Positions 57,328-64,000 of a stretch of 64,000 nucleotides of DNA are shown here, one piece after another. How positions within the stretch are numbered: the first letter of the stretch is position 1; each line of letters opens with the position of its first letter. A program made the translations under genes and the position numbers. This stretch comes from Henriciella sp. AS95 (GTDB lineage Bacteria > Pseudomonadota > Alphaproteobacteria > Caulobacterales > Hyphomonadaceae): assembly GCF_038900055.1 (NCBI RefSeq), contig NZ_JBBMQM010000001.1, forward strand, positions 2,356,001 through 2,420,000. The letters are read 5' to 3'. Below the pieces are notes generated by a model, which made no database searches, had not been told where the DNA came from, and worked only from the letters and a program-made list of their open reading frames with translations.

Positions 57328-58485
57328 GTGTTGCGCGTGGCGTTCTCGTCTCCTGCTCCCATCATTGCCTCGCGGCTCGTCCGGTTTGATGAGTTATCTC
57401 TCGTTGACCTTGATGCCTGGTCGGCGTTGATCGCTGAAGCGCAAGCCTACGACAGCGCGCTTCTGATGCCCGAATTCGGCGCGGTGATTTCGCAGATTCG
57501 AGATGATGTGCGCATCGCAATCATATCTCAGGGCAAGCGCTTCGTGGCTGTCCTGCCTGTACATTTGCGTCCAGGTGGGCTTGCACGGCCCCTTGGCGCG
57601 CCATTCAGTGACTATTCCGGTCCCATCATCTCCCCCAGCGCTGATCTGAACCTCGAAGACATTCTAAATCTGACCGGACTTCCGGCATTTGAAAGCGCAA
57701 CCTCGGTCACTCCCTATCCAGATCCAACCACCGGTGACACCGCGCTTGAACATCACGTTATACGTCCCGGCGACATGACCGCTGATGAATACATCGAATC
57801 TCGTCGGCAAAAACACGCCAAACGCTTCAAGAATTTTCGTCGATTGGCCAAACAGTTTGAGAGGGAGGTTGGTCCGCTGCAGCTTGAATGGGGACGTCCC
57901 TCCAATTCGTTCCTGACGCAGCTTTTTCAGATCAAGTCACGTCAGTTCGCTGAGTCTGGATATCTCGATATCACGTCGAGCCGCGAATCGCGCCGAATCC
58001 TCGATGCTGTCGCCGCGAGCGAATATGGCTTTTGCATCAGCCTCTGGTCAGGTGATGAACTCGTCAGTGGGCATTTTGGCTTTCGCGCTGGAGACAGTTT
58101 CCACCCCTGGATCGCAGCCTTCGAACCAAAATGGGCGCCCTACTCTCCCGGCAACCTGCTCCTCCTGAACGTCCTGAAGCACTGGGATGAAATGGGACTG
58201 GACTGCTATGACCTCGCAACCGGCCACGATCACTACAAGAAATACTTCGCCAATTCAGCGAGACCAACGACGACCGTCTTCGCAACGGGTGACGGCTTTC
58301 AGGCTCAGCATCGAAAGCTGTGGCATGATCTGTGGGTTCGGGCCGGCGCGATGAAGGATGGCTCGCTCACTGGCCGGTTGAAACGCCGAATGGACCAGAT
58401 CGCTGCAAGCGAGTTCAACTCCGTGGCGCGCATGGTGCACTTCCTGGATGCCGTGAAAGCGCGCGCTGCTGGGACAAAGGCCTGA
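57328..58485 (+). CDS. FemAB/CelD-like GNAT acyltransferase
   Basis: A 385-residue protein of the FemAB-related GNAT group (Acetyltransf_6, sometimes called BcsL/CelD). Two GNAT-like halves are visible: the first has RFVAVLPVHLRPGGLARPLG, the second GHFGFRAGDSFHPWIAAFEP and LDCYDLATGHDHYKKYFAN. A basic linker near 160-180 (RRQKHAKRFKNFRRLAKQFE) joins them. Such proteins transfer aminoacyl or acyl groups to cell-envelope precursors or proteins. The start is GTG at 57328 immediately after the preceding stop. It is probably cotranslated with the cupin-like protein. Confidence 0.75.
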   Translation: MLRVAFSSPAPIIASRLVRFDELSLVDLDAWSALIAEAQAYDSALLMPEFGAVISQIRDDVRIAIISQGKRFVAVLPVHLRPGGLARPLGAPFSDYSGPIISPSADLNLEDILNLTGLPAFESATSVTPYPDPTTGDTALEHHVIRPGDMTADEYIESRRQKHAKRFKNFRRLAKQFEREVGPLQLEWGRPSNSFLTQLFQIKSRQFAESGYLDITSSRESRRILDAVAASEYGFCISLWSGDELVSGHFGFRAGDSFHPWIAAFEPKWAPYSPGNLLLLNVLKHWDEMGLDCYDLATGHDHYKKYFANSARPTTTVFATGDGFQAQHRKLWHDLWVRAGAMKDGSLTGRLKRRMDQIAASEFNSVARMVHFLDAVKARAAGTKA

Positions 58486-58576
58486 ACCGCAGGAAATCTC
58501 AGGAAAATTTCCCGAAGCCATTGCAAGTCCGATCCGGTCGATCACTATAGCCGTTCAACACAGTTGAGGGGTGATG

Positions 58577-60004
58577 ATGAAACGAGCGATTGGGCTGGCA
58601 ACAGCTATCATCTGTGCAACCGGATTGGTGTCCTGCGGTGGTGACAACGGCATCGAGAGTGAGCCAGAAAACACCGGCTCAACTGAAACGGCGGGCTTCG
58701 ACAAAAATCCCTACCCTTCCACTTACGAACCATATCCCTCGCAGCCCGTCCTGCTTCAGGGGGCGACGGTTTATGATGGTATCGGTGGCGTTTTCGAAAA
58801 CTATGACGTCCTCTTGTCGGACGGCAACATCGCTGAGATCGGCGAAAGCATTGAAGTCGGCGATGACGTGGACGTTATCGATGCATCCGGGAAATTCGTC
58901 ACGCCGGGCATAATCGACAATCATTCGCACCTCGGCGTCTATCCGTCCCCGGGCGTTAGCGCACACGGCGACGGGAATGAGATATCTGGTCCCGTCACGG
59001 CAGAAGTCTGGGCTGAACACAGCGTCTGGCCTCAGGATCCCGGCTTCACGCGCTCCCTCGCGGGCGGCGTCACGTCTATGCAAATTCTTCCTGGTTCGGC
59101 CAATCTGTTTGGCGGTCGCGGCGTCATTGTGAAGAACATACGCGCCCGCACCGTTCAGGGCATGAAATTCCCGGACGCGCCCTACACGTTGAAAATGGCA
59201 TGCGGCGAGAATCCAAAGCGGGTTTATGGTTATGGTGGCGGCGGCTTTCCTGGAGGCGCGCCATATTCACGGATGGGCAACCTCGCCGGTTACCGGAATT
59301 CATGGATCAAGGCGACCGAATACAAGCAGAAATGGGACAAATGGGAAGAGGATGGCGGAGATATGCCCGCCCGCGACCTCGAACTCGACACCCTCAAAGG
59401 GGTGCTTGATGGCGACATCCTCGTCCACATGCACTGTTACCGCGTCGACGAAATGGCCCAGATCATCGATATGTCGAAGGAGTTTGGATACAAAGTGAGC
59501 TCCTTCCACCATGCCGTCGAGAGTTACAAGATTGCCGACAAGCTCGCAGACGAAGGCATCTGCTCGTCGATGTGGGCAGACTGGTGGGGCTTCAAGATGG
59601 AAGCCTATGACGGCATCCCGGAGAACATTCCGATGGTCCACAATGCAGGCGCCTGCGCCATCGTACACTCCGATAGTGACATCGGCATACAAAGACTCAA
59701 TCAGGAAGCGGCCAAGGCTCTATCCGATGGTCGAAGGGTGGGCATCGAAATCTCTGATGCCGATGCGTGGACGTGGCTGACATCCAACCCGGCCAAATCG
59801 CTGGGTATCTTTGACCAGACCGGCTCGCTCGAGACCGGCAAGGACGCAGACGTTGTGCTCTGGAACACGAACCCATTCAGTGTCTACGCCAAGGCAGAGA
59901 AGGTCTTTATCGACGGCGCCTTGATGTATGACCTCAACGCTCCGGACGAAAATGCCGTTACGGACTTTGAACTCGGCCAACCGGGTGAAGGAGACACCAA
60001 ATGA
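58577..60004 (+). CDS. Amidohydrolase family lipoprotein (active-type)
   Basis: A 475-residue exported amidohydrolase of the imidazolonepropionase-like group. The lipobox is VSCG with Cys near residue 20. The metal motif HSHLG (HxH) follows VTPGIIDN. Later ligands are in MHCYR and FHHAVES (His), and HSDSD (Asp). TSNPAKSLGI and GKDADVVLWNTNP are standard end motifs. GAGGGG 6 bases before the ATG chose 58577 over earlier GTG/ATG codons. Its stop overlaps the next ATG (ATGA), and the two proteins probably work as a pair. Substrate unknown; a cyclic amide or dipeptide is possible. Confidence 0.83.
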   Translation: MKRAIGLATAIICATGLVSCGGDNGIESEPENTGSTETAGFDKNPYPSTYEPYPSQPVLLQGATVYDGIGGVFENYDVLLSDGNIAEIGESIEVGDDVDVIDASGKFVTPGIIDNHSHLGVYPSPGVSAHGDGNEISGPVTAEVWAEHSVWPQDPGFTRSLAGGVTSMQILPGSANLFGGRGVIVKNIRARTVQGMKFPDAPYTLKMACGENPKRVYGYGGGGFPGGAPYSRMGNLAGYRNSWIKATEYKQKWDKWEEDGGDMPARDLELDTLKGVLDGDILVHMHCYRVDEMAQIIDMSKEFGYKVSSFHHAVESYKIADKLADEGICSSMWADWWGFKMEAYDGIPENIPMVHNAGACAIVHSDSDIGIQRLNQEAAKALSDGRRVGIEISDADAWTWLTSNPAKSLGIFDQTGSLETGKDADVVLWNTNPFSVYAKAEKVFIDGALMYDLNAPDENAVTDFELGQPGEGDTK

Positions 60005-61266
60005 TCCGGAATATTCTGGCCTTGCTCGCTACGTCTTCGCTCGCCGTTCTGGGCGCGGCAGCTCAGGACGTCGCCATTGATAACGCAAAGTTGTGGACTG
60101 GTGATCGCGTCGTCGAAGGTGCGACCCTGATTATTCAGGATGGCAAGGTAACGGCCGTGGGGCCGAACGCCTCCATTCCAGCTGGCACGACAACAATCGA
60201 CGCCGATGGCGCCTGGGTCACGCCAGGCATATTCGCAGCTTACTCGCGCATGGGCATTGTCGAGGTGTCCTCTGAGGTATCTACAAACGATTCAGCCGCC
60301 GGCGCTTCCGACTATTCAATCGCGCTCGACATGAGCGATGGCTTCAATCCAAACGAGACAACTATCGACGTGACGCGTCTTGCAGGGGTCACTCGCGTCG
60401 CGGTCGCGCCTGGCTTCGGTTCTTCGCTTTTTGGTGGGCAGGGATTCATTGCCGACACATCAGGCAAACCCAATTCCATCACCAAGGAGAAAGCTTTCAC
60501 CTTCATCAATCTTGGCGAAGGCGGTTCCGGCCTGTCAGGCGGATCACGACCCGCCGCCTGGGCGAAACTGCGCGCCGCCCTGGTCGACGCGCGCACCTAC
60601 CCTGCGAGATACTTCGCGCACAATGAAGGTGACGCGCTCAGCCGCGTCGATGCGCTCGCATTTGGTCCGGCGAGTCGTGGGTCGCAGCTCATCCTTTTGC
60701 GTGTCAGCCGTGCCAGCGACATACGGGAGGTCATCGAGCTGAAGGCCGAGAACAGCAGTCTCAACATCGCGCTGGTCGGTGCCGAGGAAGGCTGGATGGT
60801 CGCCGAAGAGCTCGCCGACGCAGACATTCCAGTCATCATCGATCCTTTTGCGAACCTGCCCGGACGTTTCGAATCGCTGGGGGCCACGCAATACAATGCT
60901 GAACGCCTCATTGATGCGGGCGTCCCCACAGCTTTTTCCTATTTCGACGATGAAAGCCACCAGACGCGGCTGATCTTGCAAGTTGCCGGTAATGCAGTCG
61001 CCAATGGCGTCGATCATGAAGACGCTCTGCGCGCGATAACCACGGTGCCCGCGCGAATTTATGGAATGTCGGGATATGGAAGCTTGCAAACTGGCAGCGC
61101 GGGCGATGTCGTCATTTGGGATGGCGACCCTTTGGAAATTACGAGCGCACCGACCAAGATTTACATAGATGGCGTCGAGCAGAGCCTGGAGAGCCGACAA
61201 ACCAGACTGCGCGACCGGTATCTGTCACTGGATGAAAGCCAGAAGCCGCTGGCATATAAGCGCTAG
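60001..61266 (+). CDS. Amidohydrolase-like protein lacking the HxH metal motif
   Basis: A 421-residue paralogue of the preceding protein. A signal peptide (1-21, AAAQ) is followed by the amidohydrolase beta-sandwich start (ATLIIQDGKVTAVGP) and VTPGIFAAYSRMG, where the partner has VTPGIIDNHSHLG; both metal His are replaced (Tyr and Arg positions). No HSDSD Asp is seen; its place reads FSYFDDESH. The end motifs GSLQTGSAGDVVIWDGDP are kept. It is probably enzymatically inactive as a metal hydrolase and may bind the active partner or its substrate. Start overlaps the previous stop by 4 bases. Confidence 0.8.
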   Translation: MIRNILALLATSSLAVLGAAAQDVAIDNAKLWTGDRVVEGATLIIQDGKVTAVGPNASIPAGTTTIDADGAWVTPGIFAAYSRMGIVEVSSEVSTNDSAAGASDYSIALDMSDGFNPNETTIDVTRLAGVTRVAVAPGFGSSLFGGQGFIADTSGKPNSITKEKAFTFINLGEGGSGLSGGSRPAAWAKLRAALVDARTYPARYFAHNEGDALSRVDALAFGPASRGSQLILLRVSRASDIREVIELKAENSSLNIALVGAEEGWMVAEELADADIPVIIDPFANLPGRFESLGATQYNAERLIDAGVPTAFSYFDDESHQTRLILQVAGNAVANGVDHEDALRAITTVPARIYGMSGYGSLQTGSAGDVVIWDGDPLEITSAPTKIYIDGVEQSLESRQTRLRDRYLSLDESQKPLAYKR

Positions 61267-62075
61267 CGCTTCGCGACATTGGCGACCGCTTCCAAAGGCT
61301 CCGTCGTCTGCATGTAGCCCGCCTCAGCCGGGATGTGCAGGCACGGATTGCCCAAATCATCCTCACCGACCACGGGCAACACAGTAACGACCGCCTCCCC
61401 GGTGAAGCGTTCAATCGCCGCGGCACATGCCTCGCTTTCTGCCAGCTTGCCCAGGTTCATACGTGTAGGAAAGATCACGGTCGCTTCGCCATTCGCCGCC
61501 ATGTCGAGCGCCCGCGACGGCTCCACCCAGATTGCGTCCGTCGTTTCTCGACCATCATGTTCGGCAAGCTGATCGGGAGGCGTGGGTGCCAGGTAAAAAT
61601 GTGTATCGAAGCGTTTCGGCATCATGGTCGGCGTAATCCAGTGCCCGAAATGCACGAGCGTATCGAGCGCGAGTACAATCTCGTTGTCGCGAACCAACTC
61701 AATGAAACTCTTCTCGCGTTTGTCGACGGCGCTCCGGTGTGGCGAGAGCCGTTCGGCGACATCGGCTCCCACCAATGGTTTGCCTTCGCCCCGCCCCGAC
61801 TGTCCGCGTGCCAGGATAATCCCGCTCTCCTCATAGGCCTCGCGAATGGCTGCAATCCGGGCAACCCGTTCTGCACCGGCATAATCACCATCGGTCAGGT
61901 CCGCCCAGTCGTCCGACGTATCTTCTTCGTTGGCCTTGCCACCCGGAAAGACAAGGGCGCCAGCAGCGAAGTCTATCTGGTAGTGCCGCTTGACCATGAG
62001 CACCTGCAAACCGGGCTCATCGCGCAGCAGCAGAATGGTCGAGGACAGCAACGGATCAGGCACGGGTTTGGTCAC
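61263..62075 (-). CDS. Nudix hydrolase, NUDT7/NUDT19-like
   Basis: A 270-residue Nudix protein. The Nudix box is GGKANEEDTSD, then an insertion, then AIREAYEESGI; the REAYEESG core contains the metal Glu. The split box with an insertion is typical of the NUDT19-type branch that cleaves CoA derivatives and related nucleotides. The start is GTG at 62075 with GAGGAAG about 5 bases upstream. Its last four bases overlap the amidohydrolase-like gene end. Substrate not determined. Confidence 0.85.
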   Translation of the reverse strand: MTKPVPDPLLSSTILLLRDEPGLQVLMVKRHYQIDFAAGALVFPGGKANEEDTSDDWADLTDGDYAGAERVARIAAIREAYEESGIILARGQSGRGEGKPLVGADVAERLSPHRSAVDKREKSFIELVRDNEIVLALDTLVHFGHWITPTMMPKRFDTHFYLAPTPPDQLAEHDGRETTDAIWVEPSRALDMAANGEATVIFPTRMNLGKLAESEACAAAIERFTGEAVVTVLPVVGEDDLGNPCLHIPAEAGYMQTTEPLEAVANVAKR

Positions 62076-62192
62076 TCAGTCTTCCTCTGTATTTCCAGCA
62101 AATTTGAAAGAAATCAGAGCGCCCTTGTGCGCGTGATCTCAATTCCCTTGCTCTATATCGTTCTTATCAGACGATCACAGAACAGGTGAAAA

Positions 62193-62879
62193 ATGCAACA
62201 GCTCAGAACGCGCGCCACGCCTAAAGCCTACAATCCGGGCCTTTTGCCAGCGCTACGTTTCGAGCCCGTCATACACCTCATCAATGGTGACATCGTCAAC
62301 CTGATTGCCGAAACGCCCAAGCGCTATGAAGAGCGTGCGTCCTTCGGCACGACAGGGCTGATCGCAGAACGCATCAGCCCTGCCCTCTGGCTCGCGCACC
62401 AGGTCGAAGCAGCCGCTCGCCTGGCCCATGAGGAAGTCGCAACGGCCCGTCCAATCATCGTCGCCGCCCCCATAGCCGCCATGATGCATCCCGATACACC
62501 GATGGCGTGCGATGCTGCAGCTGCCCGTAGCCACATCTGCCCACAGGAAATCTGCATCGAGGTGGAAGACGCTTCACTCGCTCAATCGCGAACAGACATA
62601 TCCAACAGCATCAAAGCCCTCCGCAGCAAGGGTTTTCGGGTCGGGATCAATGCCACTAAGTCCTGGTGTACGCCTATGGACACCGGCCTTCGACTGATGC
62701 TGGATTCGGCCCGCATCGACGCTAAAGAGCTCTGGACGTCGGATGATCTCGCTGGCCGCGTTGAAGCGGCAGTAGCTTGTGGAATGGCGATAATTGCGGA
62801 AAACGTGAACTATCGGGACGGCGAGGACCTGGCAGAGTTCGGTATCGAGCTTGGCTTGCGCCCCCGCACAGACGCTTAG
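62193..62879 (+). CDS. Degenerate EAL domain protein, probably catalytically inactive
   Basis: A 228-residue protein with the outline of an EAL domain: FEPVIHLINGDIVNLIAE stands where the first strand and the EAL triad sit, ICIEVEDASLAQ for the ELTE strand, IKALRSKGFRVGINATKSW for the loop-6 DDFG region, ARIDAKELW for the IKID strand, and MAIIAENVN for the AEGVE strand. The EAL and DDFG signatures are absent, so cyclic-di-GMP hydrolysis is unlikely; it may bind a nucleotide or a partner. AGGTG lies 5 bases before the ATG. It converges on the DUF2336 gene with a 4-base overlap. Confidence 0.72.
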   Translation: MQQLRTRATPKAYNPGLLPALRFEPVIHLINGDIVNLIAETPKRYEERASFGTTGLIAERISPALWLAHQVEAAARLAHEEVATARPIIVAAPIAAMMHPDTPMACDAAAARSHICPQEICIEVEDASLAQSRTDISNSIKALRSKGFRVGINATKSWCTPMDTGLRLMLDSARIDAKELWTSDDLAGRVEAAVACGMAIIAENVNYRDGEDLAEFGIELGLRPRTDA

Positions 62880-64000
62880 CCAGCGCTGAAAATGCGCTCC
62901 GAGCCTTGGTCGCCTCCGGATATGGCGGACTGCTCGGAGTAAGCATCGAGCTTCTCAAGAAGATAATCGAGATCGTCCTTCGGAATGGCCTGAAACTGGG
63001 TCAGCACCCGTTCGATCATGCGCGAGCGGAAACGGGCCTTGTCGTCCGTGCCGCCATCTAGTTCTGTCTCGTGATAAACGCTCACCGCAGCCTTGAACGC
63101 CGGCAACAACTTCCGCGGAAGACCCGCTCTGTCAAAAATGGCGGCAAGACCGCGAGGTCCGGCGTCATGCACCATCAGCCACACACGGCTGTGTGGAACG
63201 CCTGAGAGCTCTGCGAGCGCATGCTCAACGAAGCTCATATGGCCGACACACAGCGCCCGCATCAGCAGCGACTGGGTAAGGCGACCGTTCAAATCGAGCT
63301 GGTGAACGAAGCGGGGCATATCCTGGCTGCGGTCTGCCTGCTCAACGAGATCGATCGTGGCGCGCTCCCTGGCACCAGACGCCAGATCAATGGCCACCTG
63401 AGCCGGAAGCTCATGACGATTGACCAGGATGTCGAACACCTGCCCCGACACCAGCGACACCAGCTTTTCAGCAATATGGACGGGAATATATTCGCGATCG
63501 ACGATGGCCGTTTTCAGCTCATCATTGTCGGCAAAGCGCGAAATTGAGTTTTCAAAGGCCTTCTCGGTCCAACTCGCAGTCTTGTTACGCGCAAGCGTGA
63601 CAACCGCTTCGGATGCGGCATGTTCGCTGATGATTTCGCAAAGCTCGGTATTAATTCCTGAGCGCGCCGCAATCGCCGACTGCTTGCTGGCCGTAACCGC
63701 AAGGACGAGTTCAATCAGGTCCTCATCGGTAAATGATGGCGAGAATTCCAGAACCGGCAAAGCCACCGATTCGATATCTTGAGCCAACTTCAGCGCAATC
63801 TCACGCGGCAGACGTGGCGAATTACGCAGGGCGATTGCCAGCGTGCGACGAACGAGGTCTGCCGTATCATCGGCGAGAATCTGGATAATGCCTTCGGCGT
63901 GCTCCCGCTCATCGTCGGTGAGAGCGTCCGTAGCGATGCGACGGCACAGACGATGCGCGATACTGGCACGCTCTTCGGAGGTTTCTCCTCGCATCAGCCT
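62876..64000 (-). CDS. DUF2336 family protein (5' end at window edge)
   Basis: At least 375 residues of a DUF2336 protein, an alpha-helical repeat family seen in alphaproteobacteria. Characteristic segments are LTDDEREHAEGIIQILADD, LVRRTLAIALRNSPRLPREI, and VLEFSPSFTDEDLIELV, followed by repeats with SEHAASEAVVTLARNKTA. The first ATG in the window is at 63994, but family members usually carry more residues before this segment and the frame stays open to the edge, so it is treated as partial. Function unknown; HEAT-like repeats suggest a scaffold or receptor. It overlaps the degenerate EAL gene end. Confidence 0.8.
   Translation of the reverse strand, partial: RLMRGETSEERASIAHRLCRRIATDALTDDEREHAEGIIQILADDTADLVRRTLAIALRNSPRLPREIALKLAQDIESVALPVLEFSPSFTDEDLIELVLAVTASKQSAIAARSGINTELCEIISEHAASEAVVTLARNKTASWTEKAFENSISRFADNDELKTAIVDREYIPVHIAEKLVSLVSGQVFDILVNRHELPAQVAIDLASGARERATIDLVEQADRSQDMPRFVHQLDLNGRLTQSLLMRALCVGHMSFVEHALAELSGVPHSRVWLMVHDAGPRGLAAIFDRAGLPRKLLPAFKAAVSVYHETELDGGTDDKARFRSRMIERVLTQFQAIPKDDLDYLLEKLDAYSEQSAISGGDQGSERIFSAG

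Overview
The window looks like chromosomal DNA of an alphaproteobacterium, most likely Caulobacterales or a relative such as Hyphomonadaceae. This is judged from gene content and order, not from a database search. The supporting signs are: the rpoZ-rsh-pyrE-acpS-rnc-era-recO cluster; glnB directly before glnA; clpP-clpX-lon together; an RNase E with an acidic S1 insertion and a GWW C-terminus; Coq4, Bpt, DUF2336 and LdtR-type MarR proteins; an Asp-rich (Mg-type) HemB; and a perfect TTAA-N7-TTAAC CtrA-type box before parE. No insertion sequence, prophage, CRISPR array or rRNA was seen. The DNA is dense and mostly housekeeping, with many 1-8 base gene overlaps.

Layout. 0-5 kb: peptidoglycan genes (mrcA fragment, amiC), then rne. 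5-15 kb: Leu/Phe/Val-type amino acid dehydrogenase, a lipoprotein hydrolase coupled to a UDG-superfamily protein, pirin, an M28 peptidase lipoprotein with rlmJ, an orphan histidine kinase, and a flavoprotein-thioesterase pair. 14.6-21.3 kb: tRNA-Val, then lon, clpX, clpP, glnA and glnB on the minus strand. 21.5-25.5 kb: coq4, a phosphatase, a one-domain NAD(P)HX dehydratase, tRNA-Leu and tig. 25.5-30.7 kb: a large surface or outer-membrane protein, a lipid-anchored cytochrome c, a small beta-barrel candidate and an LdtR-like regulator. 31-34.3 kb: PilZ, GNAT, hemB and dacB in a tight plus-strand run. 34.3-36.6 kb: DUF1801, DUF389 and a beta-hydroxyacid dehydrogenase. 36.8-43.5 kb: a short MotB, an SLC13 permease, bpt and a complete TRAP transporter. 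43.6-46.5 kb: lemA and parC. 46.5-53.3 kb: an extensin-like protein converging on the seven-gene rpoZ-to-recO operon. 53.5-64 kb: a type 5 UDG, parE, a cupin-like/FemAB-like pair, an amidohydrolase pair, a Nudix hydrolase, a degenerate EAL protein and a DUF2336 protein.

How the genes relate. Several sets form functional groups: proteostasis (lon, clpX, clpP, tig), nitrogen control (glnB-glnA), stringent response with RNA processing (rpoZ, rsh, rnc, era, rne), both topoisomerase IV subunits (parC, parE), and cell-wall turnover (mrcA, amiC, dacB, an LdtR-like regulator). Several starts are non-ATG. Five TTG starts are well supported. The GNAT gene has no ATG, GTG or TTG near its expected N-terminus but does have an ATT codon behind a good ribosome binding site.

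Most interesting items: the parE upstream region, which stacks two DnaA-box-like 9-mers on a CtrA-type box; the GNAT gene with a probable AUU start; a metal-binding amidohydrolase overlapping a paralogue that lost its metal motif; the cupin-like/FemAB-like pair after parE; and a 1006-residue protein combining copper-amine-oxidase-like domains, a probable barrel and SdrD-B-like repeats.
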